Part shown: piece by piece, positions 55,109-64,000 of the stretch | How positions within the stretch are numbered: position 1 is the stretch's first letter | Layout: each line of letters starts with the position of its first letter | NCBI RefSeq assembly: GCF_007874125.1 | Contig: NZ_CP040128.1 | Coordinates: 1,798,001-1,862,000, forward strand | Source of the DNA: Noviherbaspirillum sp. UKPF54 | GTDB lineage: Bacteria > Pseudomonadota > Gammaproteobacteria > Burkholderiales > Burkholderiaceae_D | Reading direction: 5' to 3' | Length of the DNA: 64,000 nt | Notes under the pieces: model-generated | Databases searched by the model: none | What the model saw: the letters and a program-made list of their open reading frames with translations, nothing else | What the model was told of the DNA's origin: nothing | Program-made: the position numbers and the translations under genes

Positions 55109-57052
55109 TCATGCGGCGCGCCGGTGTTCCTGCGCCAGATACAGGGCGACGGTGGTGCCCTGGCCGGGTTGCGAACTGATGTCGAGCGACGCGTGGATGC
55201 GCTGCGCCCGCTCGCGCATGATATTGATGCCGACGTGCGAATCGCCCTTTTGCAGCAGCGTGCCGGCGTCGAATCCGACGCCGTCGTCGCGTATCGTCAG
55301 CGTGAAATCATGGCTGTCGTCGAGCCGGATTTCGACCTTTTTCGCCATCGCATGCTTGCGGATGTTCGACAGTGCTTCCTGCACGATGAACAGCATCTGC
55401 AGCTGCTGCTCGCGCCCGAACGGCGCGCCGGCGCCGGCGTGGACGAGGTCGACCGCGATGCCGGTCTGGCGCCGGAATTTTTCGACAGTCGTCTTCAGCG
55501 CGCCGATCAGGTCGTCCTCGGCCAGCTTGCTACGGAAATTGAGCAGCAGTTCGCGCACATCTTCATAGCTTTCCTGTACGCCGGCCCGCAGCGCCGGAAC
55601 GATCGCAGCGGCGTCTTCGATTTTTCCGCCGCGCAGCGAGTCGTCCAGCATCTGCACCTGAATGTTCAAAAAAGTCAGCCCTTGCGCGATGCTGTCGTGC
55701 AGGCCCTGCGCCACCAGGTTACGCTCTTCGGAAATCGCCATCTCCTTCTCGCGCGCCGCCAGCCGCAGGTTTTCGATGGCGATGCCGAGCAACTGGCCGA
55801 GCGTTTCGAGCAAGGCCCGTTCGCGTTCGGTGAAGCTCCTCGCCTTGCGGAAGTGCAAGTTGAAGAAACCGACGTGCTGCTGATGCACCAGGATGTGGAA
55901 GACCGATACCGTCGCAAACCCCTCCCGGTGGCACTGCAAGTCGTTCGAGCGGTCCATCTGCCGCAAGTCGTGCACCACCGAGACCCTGGTGGCCACGGCC
56001 TGGCCGCACAAGCATTCCCCCACCTTCAGGCATTTCTCGTCTTCAGCCAGGGCTGGCGACACCCCCTGGTGCGCAACCATGAAAAGATTGCCGCGCCGCT
56101 CGTCGAGCACCCGCACCGCGCCGCCGTCGGCATTGAAATACTGGCTGATGCGCAGCAAAAAGCCCTGGCACATTGCTTCCACGCCCTGCGGGCGCTGCAG
56201 GAAGGCGGCGCTATCGTACAACAGCGCCAGTTCACGGTTTTGGTCTTCCAGCGCGGCGGTTTTCACCTTGACGCGGTCTTCCAGGCTGGTGTAGAGATCT
56301 TCGAGCCGGTCAGCCATCTGGTTGAAACCCAGCGCCAGCTGGCCGAATTCATCCTTGCTTTCCACGGGCAAGCGCACCGTGAAATCCTTCTGGGTCATGC
56401 GCTGTATGCCGCCTTGCAGGCGCGACACCGGGGTGACGATGACCAGGAACATGAAGTAGATCATGACCACGGTGCCGCCCACCGCCAGCGCCACCAGCGC
56501 CATCTGCGACGAGCGCAGCCAGGCGGTGCGCAATTCGCTGTCGCGTTCGATCAGTTGCACCACCGCATCGACTTCGGCGACAAACGGCGCAACCTGCGGC
56601 TGGTAGCGCCTCCACGCTGCGTCCCGCTCCGAGCCCTCGCTTGCGAGGATGGCTTCCGCCATCGGGCGCATGGACTGCCGCCAGTGCAGGTACACCTGCT
56701 CGAATTCCACCTGGATCCGCTCTGTCGGCGGCAGGAAGAGCGGACGTTGCGGATTGCCTCTGCGCACGGCCTCGAAGGCGGCTCCAATCGTATTTACTTC
56801 GGCGGAGGTCTCGGCGCGCGCCGCCGCACTCTCCGGTTCGTTGACGATGCGCGCCAGCAGCGTGGTCAACCGGTAGCTGCGCATGCGCAGGCTGCCGGTC
56901 TCGTTGATCGCAGCGGAACTTCCCTCCAGCTGCCACGACAGGAACAGCGTAGTGCCGATCGCGAACAGCGCGAGCACGAAAAAGCCCAGCAGCATGCCGA
57001 CGATTTTCGTCGAAAGCCGTTGCCGGATCGGCAGTAGAGTGTCTAGTTTCAT
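55109..57052 (-). CDS. narX: Nitrate/nitrite sensor histidine kinase
   Basis: A 647-aa membrane kinase. TM1 is about 17-39. The nitrate-binding P-box ETGSLRMRSYRL (51-62) is just outside it, and TM2 is about 184-206. HAMP follows, then a GAF-like central module with Cys341, Cys347 and Cys349 (the NarX/NarQ cysteine cluster), and HisKA_3 with H452 in LHDSIAQGL. A C-terminal HATPase domain (DDGVGFDAG) completes the protein. The ligand-binding helices between the TMs are present. It likely controls nitrate-respiration genes with NarL. Confidence 0.94.
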   Translation of the reverse strand: MKLDTLLPIRQRLSTKIVGMLLGFFVLALFAIGTTLFLSWQLEGSSAAINETGSLRMRSYRLTTLLARIVNEPESAAARAETSAEVNTIGAAFEAVRRGNPQRPLFLPPTERIQVEFEQVYLHWRQSMRPMAEAILASEGSERDAAWRRYQPQVAPFVAEVDAVVQLIERDSELRTAWLRSSQMALVALAVGGTVVMIYFMFLVIVTPVSRLQGGIQRMTQKDFTVRLPVESKDEFGQLALGFNQMADRLEDLYTSLEDRVKVKTAALEDQNRELALLYDSAAFLQRPQGVEAMCQGFLLRISQYFNADGGAVRVLDERRGNLFMVAHQGVSPALAEDEKCLKVGECLCGQAVATRVSVVHDLRQMDRSNDLQCHREGFATVSVFHILVHQQHVGFFNLHFRKARSFTERERALLETLGQLLGIAIENLRLAAREKEMAISEERNLVAQGLHDSIAQGLTFLNIQVQMLDDSLRGGKIEDAAAIVPALRAGVQESYEDVRELLLNFRSKLAEDDLIGALKTTVEKFRRQTGIAVDLVHAGAGAPFGREQQLQMLFIVQEALSNIRKHAMAKKVEIRLDDSHDFTLTIRDDGVGFDAGTLLQKGDSHVGINIMRERAQRIHASLDISSQPGQGTTVALYLAQEHRRAA

Positions 57053-57166
57053 TGAGGGGATAATGGTCCGTTCGAGCCCGATAGCCGGCCCATCCCCGAA
57101 TCATACGGGATTGCGGTCGCATTGCGCCAGCCGATATGGCGTAGCGGATCATGCCCGTGGCTTCGC

Positions 57167-57832
57167 TCAGGCACGCCGTCTGGCCGGCTCATGTTTTTCC
57201 AACGGACAAACCAGCGGCAAGAATTCCTGCTGGCGGGCCGAGTACGCCAGCAGTGCGCCGGAATCGATGTCGAAATACCATCCATGCAGGTGCAGCCGGC
57301 CCTCCTCCACGCGCCGCTCGATCCAGGGATAGGTCAGCAGGTTATCGAGGGAATGCAGGATGCTGGCCATCTCGCAGCCCTTGTGCTGCTCGTCGCTCGT
57401 CTTGTGCGCCAGTTCGCGCAGCACGCGCTGCCGCACCGGTTCCGCGTGCTGCATCCAGCGGTCGACAAAATCCGTTTCCTGGGCCAGGCGGCGCGGCGCC
57501 ATCAGTGCCCGGATGCCGCCGCAGCGCGCGTGGCCGAGCACGATCACGCGCTCCACTTCCAGGCCGCACACCGCGAACTCGATGGCCGATGCCACGCCCG
57601 GCGGCGCGTCCGGCGTGCAGGGAGGAACCAGGTTGGCGACGTTGCGCACCACGAACATGTCGCCGGGGTCGCTGCCGGTCAGCAGCGCCGGGTCGACGCG
57701 CGAATCGCAGCAGCCGATCACCAGGGTGCCGGGGCGCTGCGCTTCGCGCAGGCTGCTGAACAGGCAGTGTTCGCCGAGATATTGCTGCTGGAAGCGGGAA
57801 AAGCCGTGGATGAATTTTTCGATGTCTTCCAT
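57167..57832 (-). CDS. Beta-carbonic anhydrase
   Basis: A 221-aa zinc enzyme that hydrates CO2 to bicarbonate. Zinc ligands are C42 (CCDSRVDP, with D43/R45 dyad), H101 and C104 (GHARCGG). The start at 57832 is 11 bp after the moaA stop, so the two form an operon; the longer upstream frame lies over moaA in another register. There is no signal peptide, so it is cytosolic. A role in bicarbonate supply is inferred. Confidence 0.95.
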   Translation of the reverse strand: MEDIEKFIHGFSRFQQQYLGEHCLFSSLREAQRPGTLVIGCCDSRVDPALLTGSDPGDMFVVRNVANLVPPCTPDAPPGVASAIEFAVCGLEVERVIVLGHARCGGIRALMAPRRLAQETDFVDRWMQHAEPVRQRVLRELAHKTSDEQHKGCEMASILHSLDNLLTYPWIERRVEEGRLHLHGWYFDIDSGALLAYSARQQEFLPLVCPLEKHEPARRRA

Positions 57833-57843
57833 GATCTTCGCGC

Positions 57844-58818
57844 TCAGCCGCCGGTCTGTGCCATGAAGCGAATGACCTTGTCCGGCCGTTCGCGGAATTC
57901 GTGTTTCTGCGGCTTGAGCTCGATCGCGTCCCGGATCGCCTGCTCCAGATCGGCATCGCTCGCGTTTGCGCGCAGCAACGGCCGGAACTCGAATTTCTCT
58001 TCCTGTCCGAGACACAGGTACAAGGTGCCGTCGACGGCCAGCCGCACCCGGTTGCAGGTGGCGCAGAAATGCTGCGACATCGGCGTGATGAAGCCGACGC
58101 TGGCCCGGCCGTCGGCGGTGGACAGATAGCGCGCCGGGCCGCCGCCCAGCTCTGCCGCCTGCGGCAGCAGGCCGAATTTTTTCTGCAGGCGCGCCTGGAT
58201 CGGCCCGAGTTCGAGGAACGCCGCGTCGCGCCCGGTCGCTCCCATCGGCATCGCCTCGATCAGCCGCAGGATAAAGCCGTGCTCGATGCAGAACGCCGCC
58301 ATCGCATCGATTTCAGTCTCGTTAATGCCGCGCATGGCGACCATGTTGATCTTGATCGGGTCAAATCCGGCGGCCTTGCCGGCCATGATTCCTTCGAGGA
58401 TTTGCGCCAGGCTGTCGCGGCCGGTGATTTTTTCCATGCATTCGCGGTCGAGCGAATCCAGGCTGACGTTGATGCGCGATACGCCGGCTGCCTTCAGTTC
58501 TTCGGCCTGGCGGCTCAGGCGCGTGGCATTGGTCGACAGCGAAAGATCGCGCATGCCCGGCAGGCGCGCGATGCGCCTCGCCAGTTCCGGCAGATTGCGC
58601 CGCAACAGCGGCTCGCCGCCGGTGAGCCTGACGCGCGAAGTGCCGAGACGGGCGAATGCGCCGATCAGGCGCTCGAGTTCATCGAAGGTCAGCCAGTGCT
58701 GCGGCTCTTCGAATCCCTTGAAGCCTTTCGGAAGGCAATAGGTGCAGCGCAAATCGCAGCGGTCGGTCACCGACAGGCGCAGATAGTCGATGGACCGGCC
58801 AAACCGATCGCTTAACAT
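57844..58818 (-). CDS. moaA: GTP 3',8-cyclase, molybdopterin biosynthesis
   Basis: A 324-aa radical-SAM enzyme making the first intermediate of molybdopterin, the cofactor of nitrate reductase. The N-terminal cluster is C21-x3-C25-x2-C28 (CDLRCTYC). The C-terminal cluster is in HFCATCNRVRL with a further Cys in LYLCL. It ends with the conserved Gly-Gly tail (MAQTGG). GGGAGTGACG precedes the ATG at 58818. Its place beside narXL and nar genes is consistent with nitrate respiration. Confidence 0.96.
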   Translation of the reverse strand: MLSDRFGRSIDYLRLSVTDRCDLRCTYCLPKGFKGFEEPQHWLTFDELERLIGAFARLGTSRVRLTGGEPLLRRNLPELARRIARLPGMRDLSLSTNATRLSRQAEELKAAGVSRINVSLDSLDRECMEKITGRDSLAQILEGIMAGKAAGFDPIKINMVAMRGINETEIDAMAAFCIEHGFILRLIEAMPMGATGRDAAFLELGPIQARLQKKFGLLPQAAELGGGPARYLSTADGRASVGFITPMSQHFCATCNRVRLAVDGTLYLCLGQEEKFEFRPLLRANASDADLEQAIRDAIELKPQKHEFRERPDKVIRFMAQTGG

Positions 58819-58980
58819 CGTCACTCCCGATGATGGTGGATGCACTCATTGTATTGAGAGGACCGGCGCTTGGCAGTTGGCACGAGGAGCTAACGACGGT
58901 AGTTCTTTGGTAGTAGTGGAAAAAGGGGCGACAGAGTCGGGGCGTCGCTGAAAAATCTCCCCCGATCCGAAAAATTCTGC

Positions 58981-60117
58981 TCAGCTCAGATTCCGAACGA
59001 AGCGATCGCCGCCGCGCGCCTCGGCCAGCTCGATGCGGTTACGTCCATTCTGCTTGGCCTGGTATAGAGCGGTATCGGCATCCTTGAGCAAGGCCTCCCA
59101 ATTTTTATGCGCAATGCCACGCAGCGCAATGCCGATGCTGACAGTGAAACGCACCCCACCCTTGGCGCATTCGACGCACAGCGCCTCCACGGCAGCCCGC
59201 AAGCGCTCCGCGCAGGCCAGTGCCGCGTCCCGGTCGGTCTCGGGCAGGATGCAGACAAACTCTTCGCCGCCGAACCGGCCGACATGATCGATTTCCCGCA
59301 ATTGCTCGCGGCAGACATCCGCCAGCCTGATGATGACCCGGTCGCCGACATCGTGGCCGTAAGTATCGTTTACAAGTTTGAAATGATCGATGTCGAGCAT
59401 CAGGATCGCCAGCGGCCGGGAATGCCGTTCCGCCAATGCCATTTCGCGCACGGCCAGTTCGTTCAGACGCGCACGGTTTAACAACCCGGTCAGGCTGTCA
59501 TGGGACGCCTGGCGCCTCAACTCCTCTTCCAGCAGAGCCGCCTTGCGGCGCAGGAATCTGATCATTGCCATGAGCACGAACGCAATGATGGCGGAAAGCA
59601 GGTAGGACACGATGCCATTGGCAAACTCGAAGAGCGGCGCGGTGAACGCCGAGAGCGCCACAAACAAGGCGAACGGCAGGCTGACGGTCACCAGGAATGT
59701 CCTGTTGCTCATCAGGATGACGGAAACGAAAAACAGGCCCGCCACCACCCCGACGAGCCCGTAAAGGAAACCATCGCGGAGAATGAAATTGCACAGGATG
59801 ACGGTACAACTGAACAGCCAGTACACGTAGATGCAACGCTGCTCCGAACTCCATCGCAGGCGCCCCGGACGGAAGGCGATGGAGCCGAGCACGACGGCTC
59901 CGGCCCGCACCAGTAGTGTCCACGGCGCGTTGGCCGGGTCAGTGACGTAATCCCAGAAGCCGAACAGGAAAACGGCTGCCGCAATCAACGGGCCGAGCGC
60001 GGCCAGCAGTTCATTCATCGTCGCCTCGTGAGTCTGGCGAAGATGTCGTTCGGCGTCTTGCGGCAAGGCCTCGGGATTCAGAATGGCTGGCAACAACTGG
60101 AGACTCCTGTTCAGCAC
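58981..60117 (-). CDS. Membrane diguanylate cyclase
   Basis: A 378-aa protein. A short cytosolic start (about 1-33) is followed by six hydrophobic segments (about 36-190) and a GGDEF domain. The active-site motif is GGEEF in GRFGGEEFVCIL, with inhibitory-site REID five residues before it, so it should make c-di-GMP and be product-inhibited. I use the GTG at 60117 because the N-terminal helix (ALPQDAERHLRQTHEATMNE) resembles that of related membrane cyclases. An ATG at 60018 with GAGG upstream is the alternative start. Confidence 0.85.
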   Translation of the reverse strand: MLNRSLQLLPAILNPEALPQDAERHLRQTHEATMNELLAALGPLIAAAVFLFGFWDYVTDPANAPWTLLVRAGAVVLGSIAFRPGRLRWSSEQRCIYVYWLFSCTVILCNFILRDGFLYGLVGVVAGLFFVSVILMSNRTFLVTVSLPFALFVALSAFTAPLFEFANGIVSYLLSAIIAFVLMAMIRFLRRKAALLEEELRRQASHDSLTGLLNRARLNELAVREMALAERHSRPLAILMLDIDHFKLVNDTYGHDVGDRVIIRLADVCREQLREIDHVGRFGGEEFVCILPETDRDAALACAERLRAAVEALCVECAKGGVRFTVSIGIALRGIAHKNWEALLKDADTALYQAKQNGRNRIELAEARGGDRFVRNLS

Positions 60118-60290
60118 GATACCGCGCGGCGGCGAGAGATTCTGGCTCGGCGACGGCCGCCGCGATGCCGTCTATCGTTCAGATTATCGGCAATGCGGAT
60201 ATCAGGCAATCGCCTCGCTGCGCCCATCAAGCAAAAAGCCAAGCTGGATCAAGAACGCCACAAGGCCGAACGGCATGCGCTGCCACGCAC

Positions 60291-62153
60291 TCAATATTCC
60301 TTTTCGTCGCTCCACATATCGCGCTTGAAGCGCAGCCAGCGGTTGCGCCCGGTTTCCTTGGCCTGGTAGAGCGCCACGTCGGCGTATTTCACCGCCTGCC
60401 AGAAGGTTTCGCTGTCGTTCGGGAAGTCGGCGATGCCGATAGAGATCGTCTTTTGCAGCGTGGTGCCGGCGACCGGTATCTTCATCGCCTCGACAGCCGT
60501 GCGGATCTTTTCGGCGACCATGTCGGCCGCATCGCCGCTGCTGTTCTGCAGCAGGATCAGGAATTCCTCGCCGCCGTAGCGGATCACGATATCGGATGCG
60601 CGCACCGACTGCTTCAGCACCTTGGCAAGCGATTTGAGCACGGTGTCGCCGGCGTCATGGCCGTAGGTATCGTTGACCATCTTGAAGTAGTCGAGGTCGA
60701 GCATCAGGATCGATATGTTGGCCTTCTGACGCTGCGCGGTCGCCACCAGCGTATCGACGTACTCTTCGAGGAAGCGACGGTTCTTGAGTCCGGTCATCGC
60801 GTCCTGCAGCGTCGATTCGCGCAGCGTATCCATCAGGCGCTTGGTTTCCAGCACCGGCGCGGCTTCCCTCAGGTAAGCGCTGATGTAGGGCGTGATGTCC
60901 TGCACGCGTTCCGTCTCCAACGGCGAAACCACGATCTGCACCACGCTGCCGACCACGCCGGACTGGATCACCGGCAGACAGACATGGCTGTAGCCCTCGA
61001 ATTCCTTTTGCGGCTGGAACGCGTAGCAGATGCCGGGCGATTCGACGGCATCGATGACGTGTCCAGTGCGGCGCGCGCGGCAGGCTTCGGGGCGCACCAG
61101 GATCTGCGGATCGCACCATTTGCACTCCCCGCCGACCGCGCCGTCCACCACGATCGGGATGATCTGGCTCTTGTTGGTGGCCACTTCGTAGACCGAGAAA
61201 TGATGAACGTCGAAATTATCCTCGATCACATTCGACAGGCGCTGGTAGATTTCATGCCTGGTTTCATCCTCTTCGATCGATTTCTTGAACTGCGCCGCGT
61301 TTTTCAGGGTTTCCACCATGTCGACGGTATTGGTCAGCAGGTTGCGGTCCTTGGTCGGCTTCTGACTGATGAGCAGCGCGACATTGCTGCCGATCGCATG
61401 CAAGCCTTTTTGCAAAAAGCCCATCAGCCGGTTCAAGTCTTCCGCGATCTGGCCGATCTCGTCATTGGTCTTGCGTTCTATGTTCACCGTAAAGTCGCCG
61501 TGCACCGCGCGCTGCACCGCGTACGCGACGTTGTCGGCGGTACCAACCAGCGGCCGCACCAGGCGCCGCAGGAACAGGTAGGCGATCAGCGAAAAGAACG
61601 CGAGCGCGGCCACGATCAGTGCCACTGTGGTCAACGCCATCTGCTTCAACGGGGAGATCGACATGGTCAGCGTTACCGCGCCGAGCACATTGCCTTCGCT
61701 CACCTTGTGGCATTGCAGACAATTGGGCGTGCCATGCGCGGTCGCCGTGAACGGGATGGTGCCGCGGTAAACCACGCTCATTCCTTCCTCGGTCAGTTCG
61801 TAGCGCGCCTTACCGTCTTTCAGCACCAGCTGTTCGATCTCGTCCGCCGGTTGTTCCCTGCTCAATCCTGCACCGAACTGGCTTTGAACGTTCTCGCCTC
61901 GCACCACGCGGGCCGACTGCAGGCCTTGCACCTCGGTCAGACGCTGCAGGAAATTTTCGCGCTTGCCGATGACGCCGTTGATCATCGAATCGGTCAGATG
62001 GGCGCGAACGATTTCCGCCGCAGTGCGCATGTGCTCACGTGACGAGGCGATGGAAAATTCGCGGAACGAATACAGGCTGATTGCGGTGACCACCACAAAC
62101 ATGCCGACAGCAAGGATGGAGAAAAAGGAGAAAATCTTCGAATTCAGTTTCAT
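60291..62153 (-). CDS. Haem c-binding (CXXCH) membrane diguanylate cyclase
   Basis: A 620-aa protein. TM1 is 10-29. A periplasmic domain (30-171) contains C145-L-Q-C-H149, the c-type haem attachment motif, and TM2 is 172-196. Then HAMP (196-250), a GAF-like domain (about 300-440) with C344, C347, C358, C376 and C392, and GGDEF. The last has GGEEF at 527-531 and inhibitory-site RASD at 518-521. It should sense a haem ligand or redox state in the periplasm and set c-di-GMP. It is next to nar genes and a second cyclase. Confidence 0.9.
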   Translation of the reverse strand: MKLNSKIFSFFSILAVGMFVVVTAISLYSFREFSIASSREHMRTAAEIVRAHLTDSMINGVIGKRENFLQRLTEVQGLQSARVVRGENVQSQFGAGLSREQPADEIEQLVLKDGKARYELTEEGMSVVYRGTIPFTATAHGTPNCLQCHKVSEGNVLGAVTLTMSISPLKQMALTTVALIVAALAFFSLIAYLFLRRLVRPLVGTADNVAYAVQRAVHGDFTVNIERKTNDEIGQIAEDLNRLMGFLQKGLHAIGSNVALLISQKPTKDRNLLTNTVDMVETLKNAAQFKKSIEEDETRHEIYQRLSNVIEDNFDVHHFSVYEVATNKSQIIPIVVDGAVGGECKWCDPQILVRPEACRARRTGHVIDAVESPGICYAFQPQKEFEGYSHVCLPVIQSGVVGSVVQIVVSPLETERVQDITPYISAYLREAAPVLETKRLMDTLRESTLQDAMTGLKNRRFLEEYVDTLVATAQRQKANISILMLDLDYFKMVNDTYGHDAGDTVLKSLAKVLKQSVRASDIVIRYGGEEFLILLQNSSGDAADMVAEKIRTAVEAMKIPVAGTTLQKTISIGIADFPNDSETFWQAVKYADVALYQAKETGRNRWLRFKRDMWSDEKEY

Positions 62154-62601
62154 GGCGGGTCGTTTTTATAGTATTGATGATGCATGAATTGCAGAATCGG
62201 CAAGGCCGCCGCGGCCGCAAGGAATGCTTTGCGTCGTTGCCATAAAGCAAATTTCGAGCCAGACGAATTGTGCTGCCCGGCGCTTGCTGCCCTTCGACGG
62301 GAAGGCGCCATGATGTCCCGAACGAGCCTGGCGGCTCCCGAAAACAGGAAGCCATTCCAGCCACGGAGAAAATGCCAGAGATAGGTTTGCCGGCGTGGCG
62401 GATCAACGTCGGGCGGAGTGGAAGAAAGTCAGGGAGGGAAAAAAAACGCCCCCGCAGGGGCGCAAGCCATCGCTGCGGTGCAGCCAACAGGATGACGGAG
62501 GTACCAGCGGCGCAAATCCGTGGCGCCTCCCTGGCAGGTGTCGGATGTGGGTTGCCGCTCGCGCGGCAGCGAGGACGCTGCCGCACGGCGTATTCGAGGA
62601 T
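62154..62601. other. Region between the nar-operon parvulin gene and the haem cyclase
   Basis: 448 bp downstream of the nar-operon end and upstream of the cyclase gene. It contains the terminator at 62439-62462. Left of that is a possible promoter (TATAAA about 15 bp before the cyclase ATG, minus strand). The remaining short frames are not convincing genes. Confidence 0.5.
62439..62462 (-). terminator. Terminator at the end of the nar operon
   Basis: On the minus strand CGCCCC-TGCG-GGGGCG is followed by eight T. It is 140 bp after the parvulin stop codon and ends transcription coming from narI. Confidence 0.85.
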
Positions 62602-63348
62602 TTACTGCACCAGCGGGCTTTCCGCTCCTTCCAGGGTCACGCCCTGGATGTCTGCCCGTCCCACCAGGATCCGCAGGTACTGATGCACGCCGCGTTGCCA
62701 AGCCTGCCGCGACAGCGTTTCGGCAATCTGCGCTTTCACCGCGTCGAAAGGCAGCAGCTTGCCCTCGATCCTGCGCAGTACTTGCACGATATGCAGGCCG
62801 AAACGGGTTTCCAGCAAACGGCTCGCCAGTTCGCCCTCTTCCAACCGGAACACGAATTTCTCGAATTCCGGCACGGTCTGGCCGCGCGTGAGCTGTCCCA
62901 GGCTGCCGCCAACTGCGCCGGACGGGCAGTTGGAATACTGTTTCGCCAGCTCCTCGAAGCGTTCGGGGTGCGCGCGCAGCGCGGCGAGCACGGCCTCCCC
63001 GGTTTCACGCAGCAGGTCGAGCGGCACGGTCGGCGTGACCTGGAACAGAATGTGGCGCGCTTCCACCATTTCACCGCTGGAAAACAGTTCCGGGCGATTG
63101 CGGTAGAAGGTGTCGCAGGCCGCCTCGTCGGCTTCCGGAACCCGCACTTCCCGGGCGAACAGCGCCTCGATGCGGGCATCGTCATCTTCTCCCGCCACCC
63201 CGAGGCGCTCCGCTTCCTGCAGCAGCAGCGTGCGCAGAACCAGCTCATGCACGGCTTCCTTCAACGGATTGCCCGCTTTCTGATGATGCGAAAGCTCGTG
63301 CTCGACGGCCTGGTCGGTGATCTCGACGCCATTGACGGAAATACCCAT
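62602..63348 (-). CDS. Parvulin-type peptidyl-prolyl isomerase of the nar operon
   Basis: A 248-aa protein with an N-terminal helical chaperone region and a PpiC rotamase domain (about 95-190: EARHILFQVTP, QYSNCPSGAVGGSLGQLTRGQTVPEFEKFVF, TRFGLHIVQV). GGAGACAGC precedes the ATG. It lies 22 bp after narI, the usual place of a parvulin gene at the end of betaproteobacterial nar operons, and probably helps fold or mature nitrate reductase. No signal peptide, so it is cytosolic. Confidence 0.92.
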   Translation of the reverse strand: MGISVNGVEITDQAVEHELSHHQKAGNPLKEAVHELVLRTLLLQEAERLGVAGEDDDARIEALFAREVRVPEADEAACDTFYRNRPELFSSGEMVEARHILFQVTPTVPLDLLRETGEAVLAALRAHPERFEELAKQYSNCPSGAVGGSLGQLTRGQTVPEFEKFVFRLEEGELASRLLETRFGLHIVQVLRRIEGKLLPFDAVKAQIAETLSRQAWQRGVHQYLRILVGRADIQGVTLEGAESPLVQ

Positions 63349-63370
63349 GATGCTGTCTCCTGTCGGATTG

Positions 63371-64000
63371 TTAGCGGGGACGAACCAGCTGGTAGGCGCG
63401 GCCGAGGTAGCTGACCGAGCCGAAGCCGCTCCACACGTGCACCAGGCGGGTGAACGGGAAGATCACGAACAGCGACATTCCCATGAACAGGTGCAGCTTG
63501 AACAGCAGCGGCGCCTCGTCGATGAATTGCGCCGCGTCGCTGCGGAAGGTCACGACATGCTGGGCCCAGCTCATGAACTGCACCATCAGGTGGCCGTCGG
63601 TATGCGATGCGGACAGGACGATCGAATACAGCCCGAGCGACAGCGTGGCCAGGATCCACAGCATCACGACCTTGTCCTTGATGGTCGTCACTGCGCGCAA
63701 GCGGTCGTTCGAGAAGCGACGAGCCAGCAGGATCAGCAAGCCGATCATGCACAGCGATCCCATCACGCCGCCGGCCGCCATCGCGAAAATCTGCTTGGTG
63801 CCATGTTCCACGCCCAGCGTATCCCAGACCCAGACCGGCGTAAGCAGGCCGACGGCATGGCCGAAGAACAGCCCGATGATGCCGACGTGGAACAGGATGC
63901 TGCCGGCGCGCAGGCTGCCGCGATGCAGCAGCTGGCTCGAGTCGGACTTCCACGTATATTGCTCGCGGTCGAAGCGGATCAGGCTGCCGAGCAGGAAGAT
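63371..64000 (-). CDS. narI: Respiratory nitrate reductase gamma subunit, partial
   Basis: C-terminal 209 residues; the start is beyond the window edge. The membrane protein carries haem-ligand contexts in GIIGLFFGHAVGLLTPVWVW and LFKLHLFMGMSLFVIFPFTRLVHVWSGFG, which is the NarI signature. NarI is the dihaem cytochrome b that passes quinol electrons to NarH/NarG. narGHJ should lie just right of the window on the minus strand. The gene is followed by the parvulin gene after 22 bp. Confidence 0.95.
   Translation of the reverse strand: MFLLGSLIRFDREQYTWKSDSSQLLHRGSLRAGSILFHVGIIGLFFGHAVGLLTPVWVWDTLGVEHGTKQIFAMAAGGVMGSLCMIGLLILLARRFSNDRLRAVTTIKDKVVMLWILATLSLGLYSIVLSASHTDGHLMVQFMSWAQHVVTFRSDAAQFIDEAPLLFKLHLFMGMSLFVIFPFTRLVHVWSGFGSVSYLGRAYQLVRPR

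Noticed and set aside
58898..58914. GGTAGT-TCTTT-GGTAGT direct repeat upstream of moaA as a NarL site
   Set aside because: The half-sites do not match the NarL heptamer consensus (TACYYMT) on either strand, so it was kept as an unexplained short repeat only.

Overview
The window is chromosomal DNA of a Gram-negative, high-GC betaproteobacterium. Gene content and order (fnr next to ccoGHPQON-ccoSI, hemN, NnrS, narXL-moaA-narI) fit Burkholderiales, most likely Oxalobacteraceae (Herbaspirillum/Noviherbaspirillum/Herminiimonas type). This placement is inferred from gene order and protein motifs, not from a database search. I saw no rRNA, tRNA, CRISPR array, prophage or intact insertion sequence.

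Left part (1-14 kb): general metabolism. It holds the end of a nucleoside-recognition (SpmA/SpmB-like) membrane protein, tRNA 2-selenouridine synthase, an acyl-CoA dehydrogenase, a YitT membrane protein, a Pal-like lipoprotein, an MFS transporter, pirin + azoreductase divergent from a LysR regulator, a serine hydrolase, PBP7-type endopeptidase, and a GNAT/FemAB-like + GT4 glycosyltransferase pair.

Middle (14-36 kb): a P-type ATPase overlapping a two-domain kinase; a 2OG-Fe(II) oxygenase; a trehalose cluster (otsA-otsB-GH15-ROK kinase) whose OtsA carries an N-terminal two-TM sensor-like extension; a GAF-PAS-LOV-GGDEF-EAL protein with the blue-light LOV motif; PpnN; a DUF1631 protein; RsuA; two coupled FMN-split-barrel proteins, the second fused to GAF and a winged-helix-like tail; and a hemerythrin.

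Right part (36-64 kb): a low-oxygen/nitrate respiration island. FNR (4Fe-4S cysteines intact) is followed by the complete cbb3 oxidase and assembly genes, a SafE-type membrane protein, HemN, NnrS (with an NsrR-type operator), an ADP-forming CoA-ligase/GNAT fusion, a tandem universal stress protein, a tiny HMA-like protein with a Cys-rich tail, NarL/NarX, MoaA, a beta-carbonic anhydrase, two diguanylate cyclases (one with a periplasmic CXXCH haem motif), a parvulin and the C-terminal part of NarI.

The genes are tied together by eight FNR-type palindromes (TTGAY-N4-RTCAA or close) upstream of YitT, the P-type ATPase, fnr itself, ccoN (two in tandem), hemN, the stress protein and the HMA-like gene. 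Together with the NsrR box and narXL this describes a cell that switches between micro-oxic cbb3 respiration and nitrate respiration and resists nitric oxide, with c-di-GMP enzymes sensing light and, probably, haem ligands or redox state.
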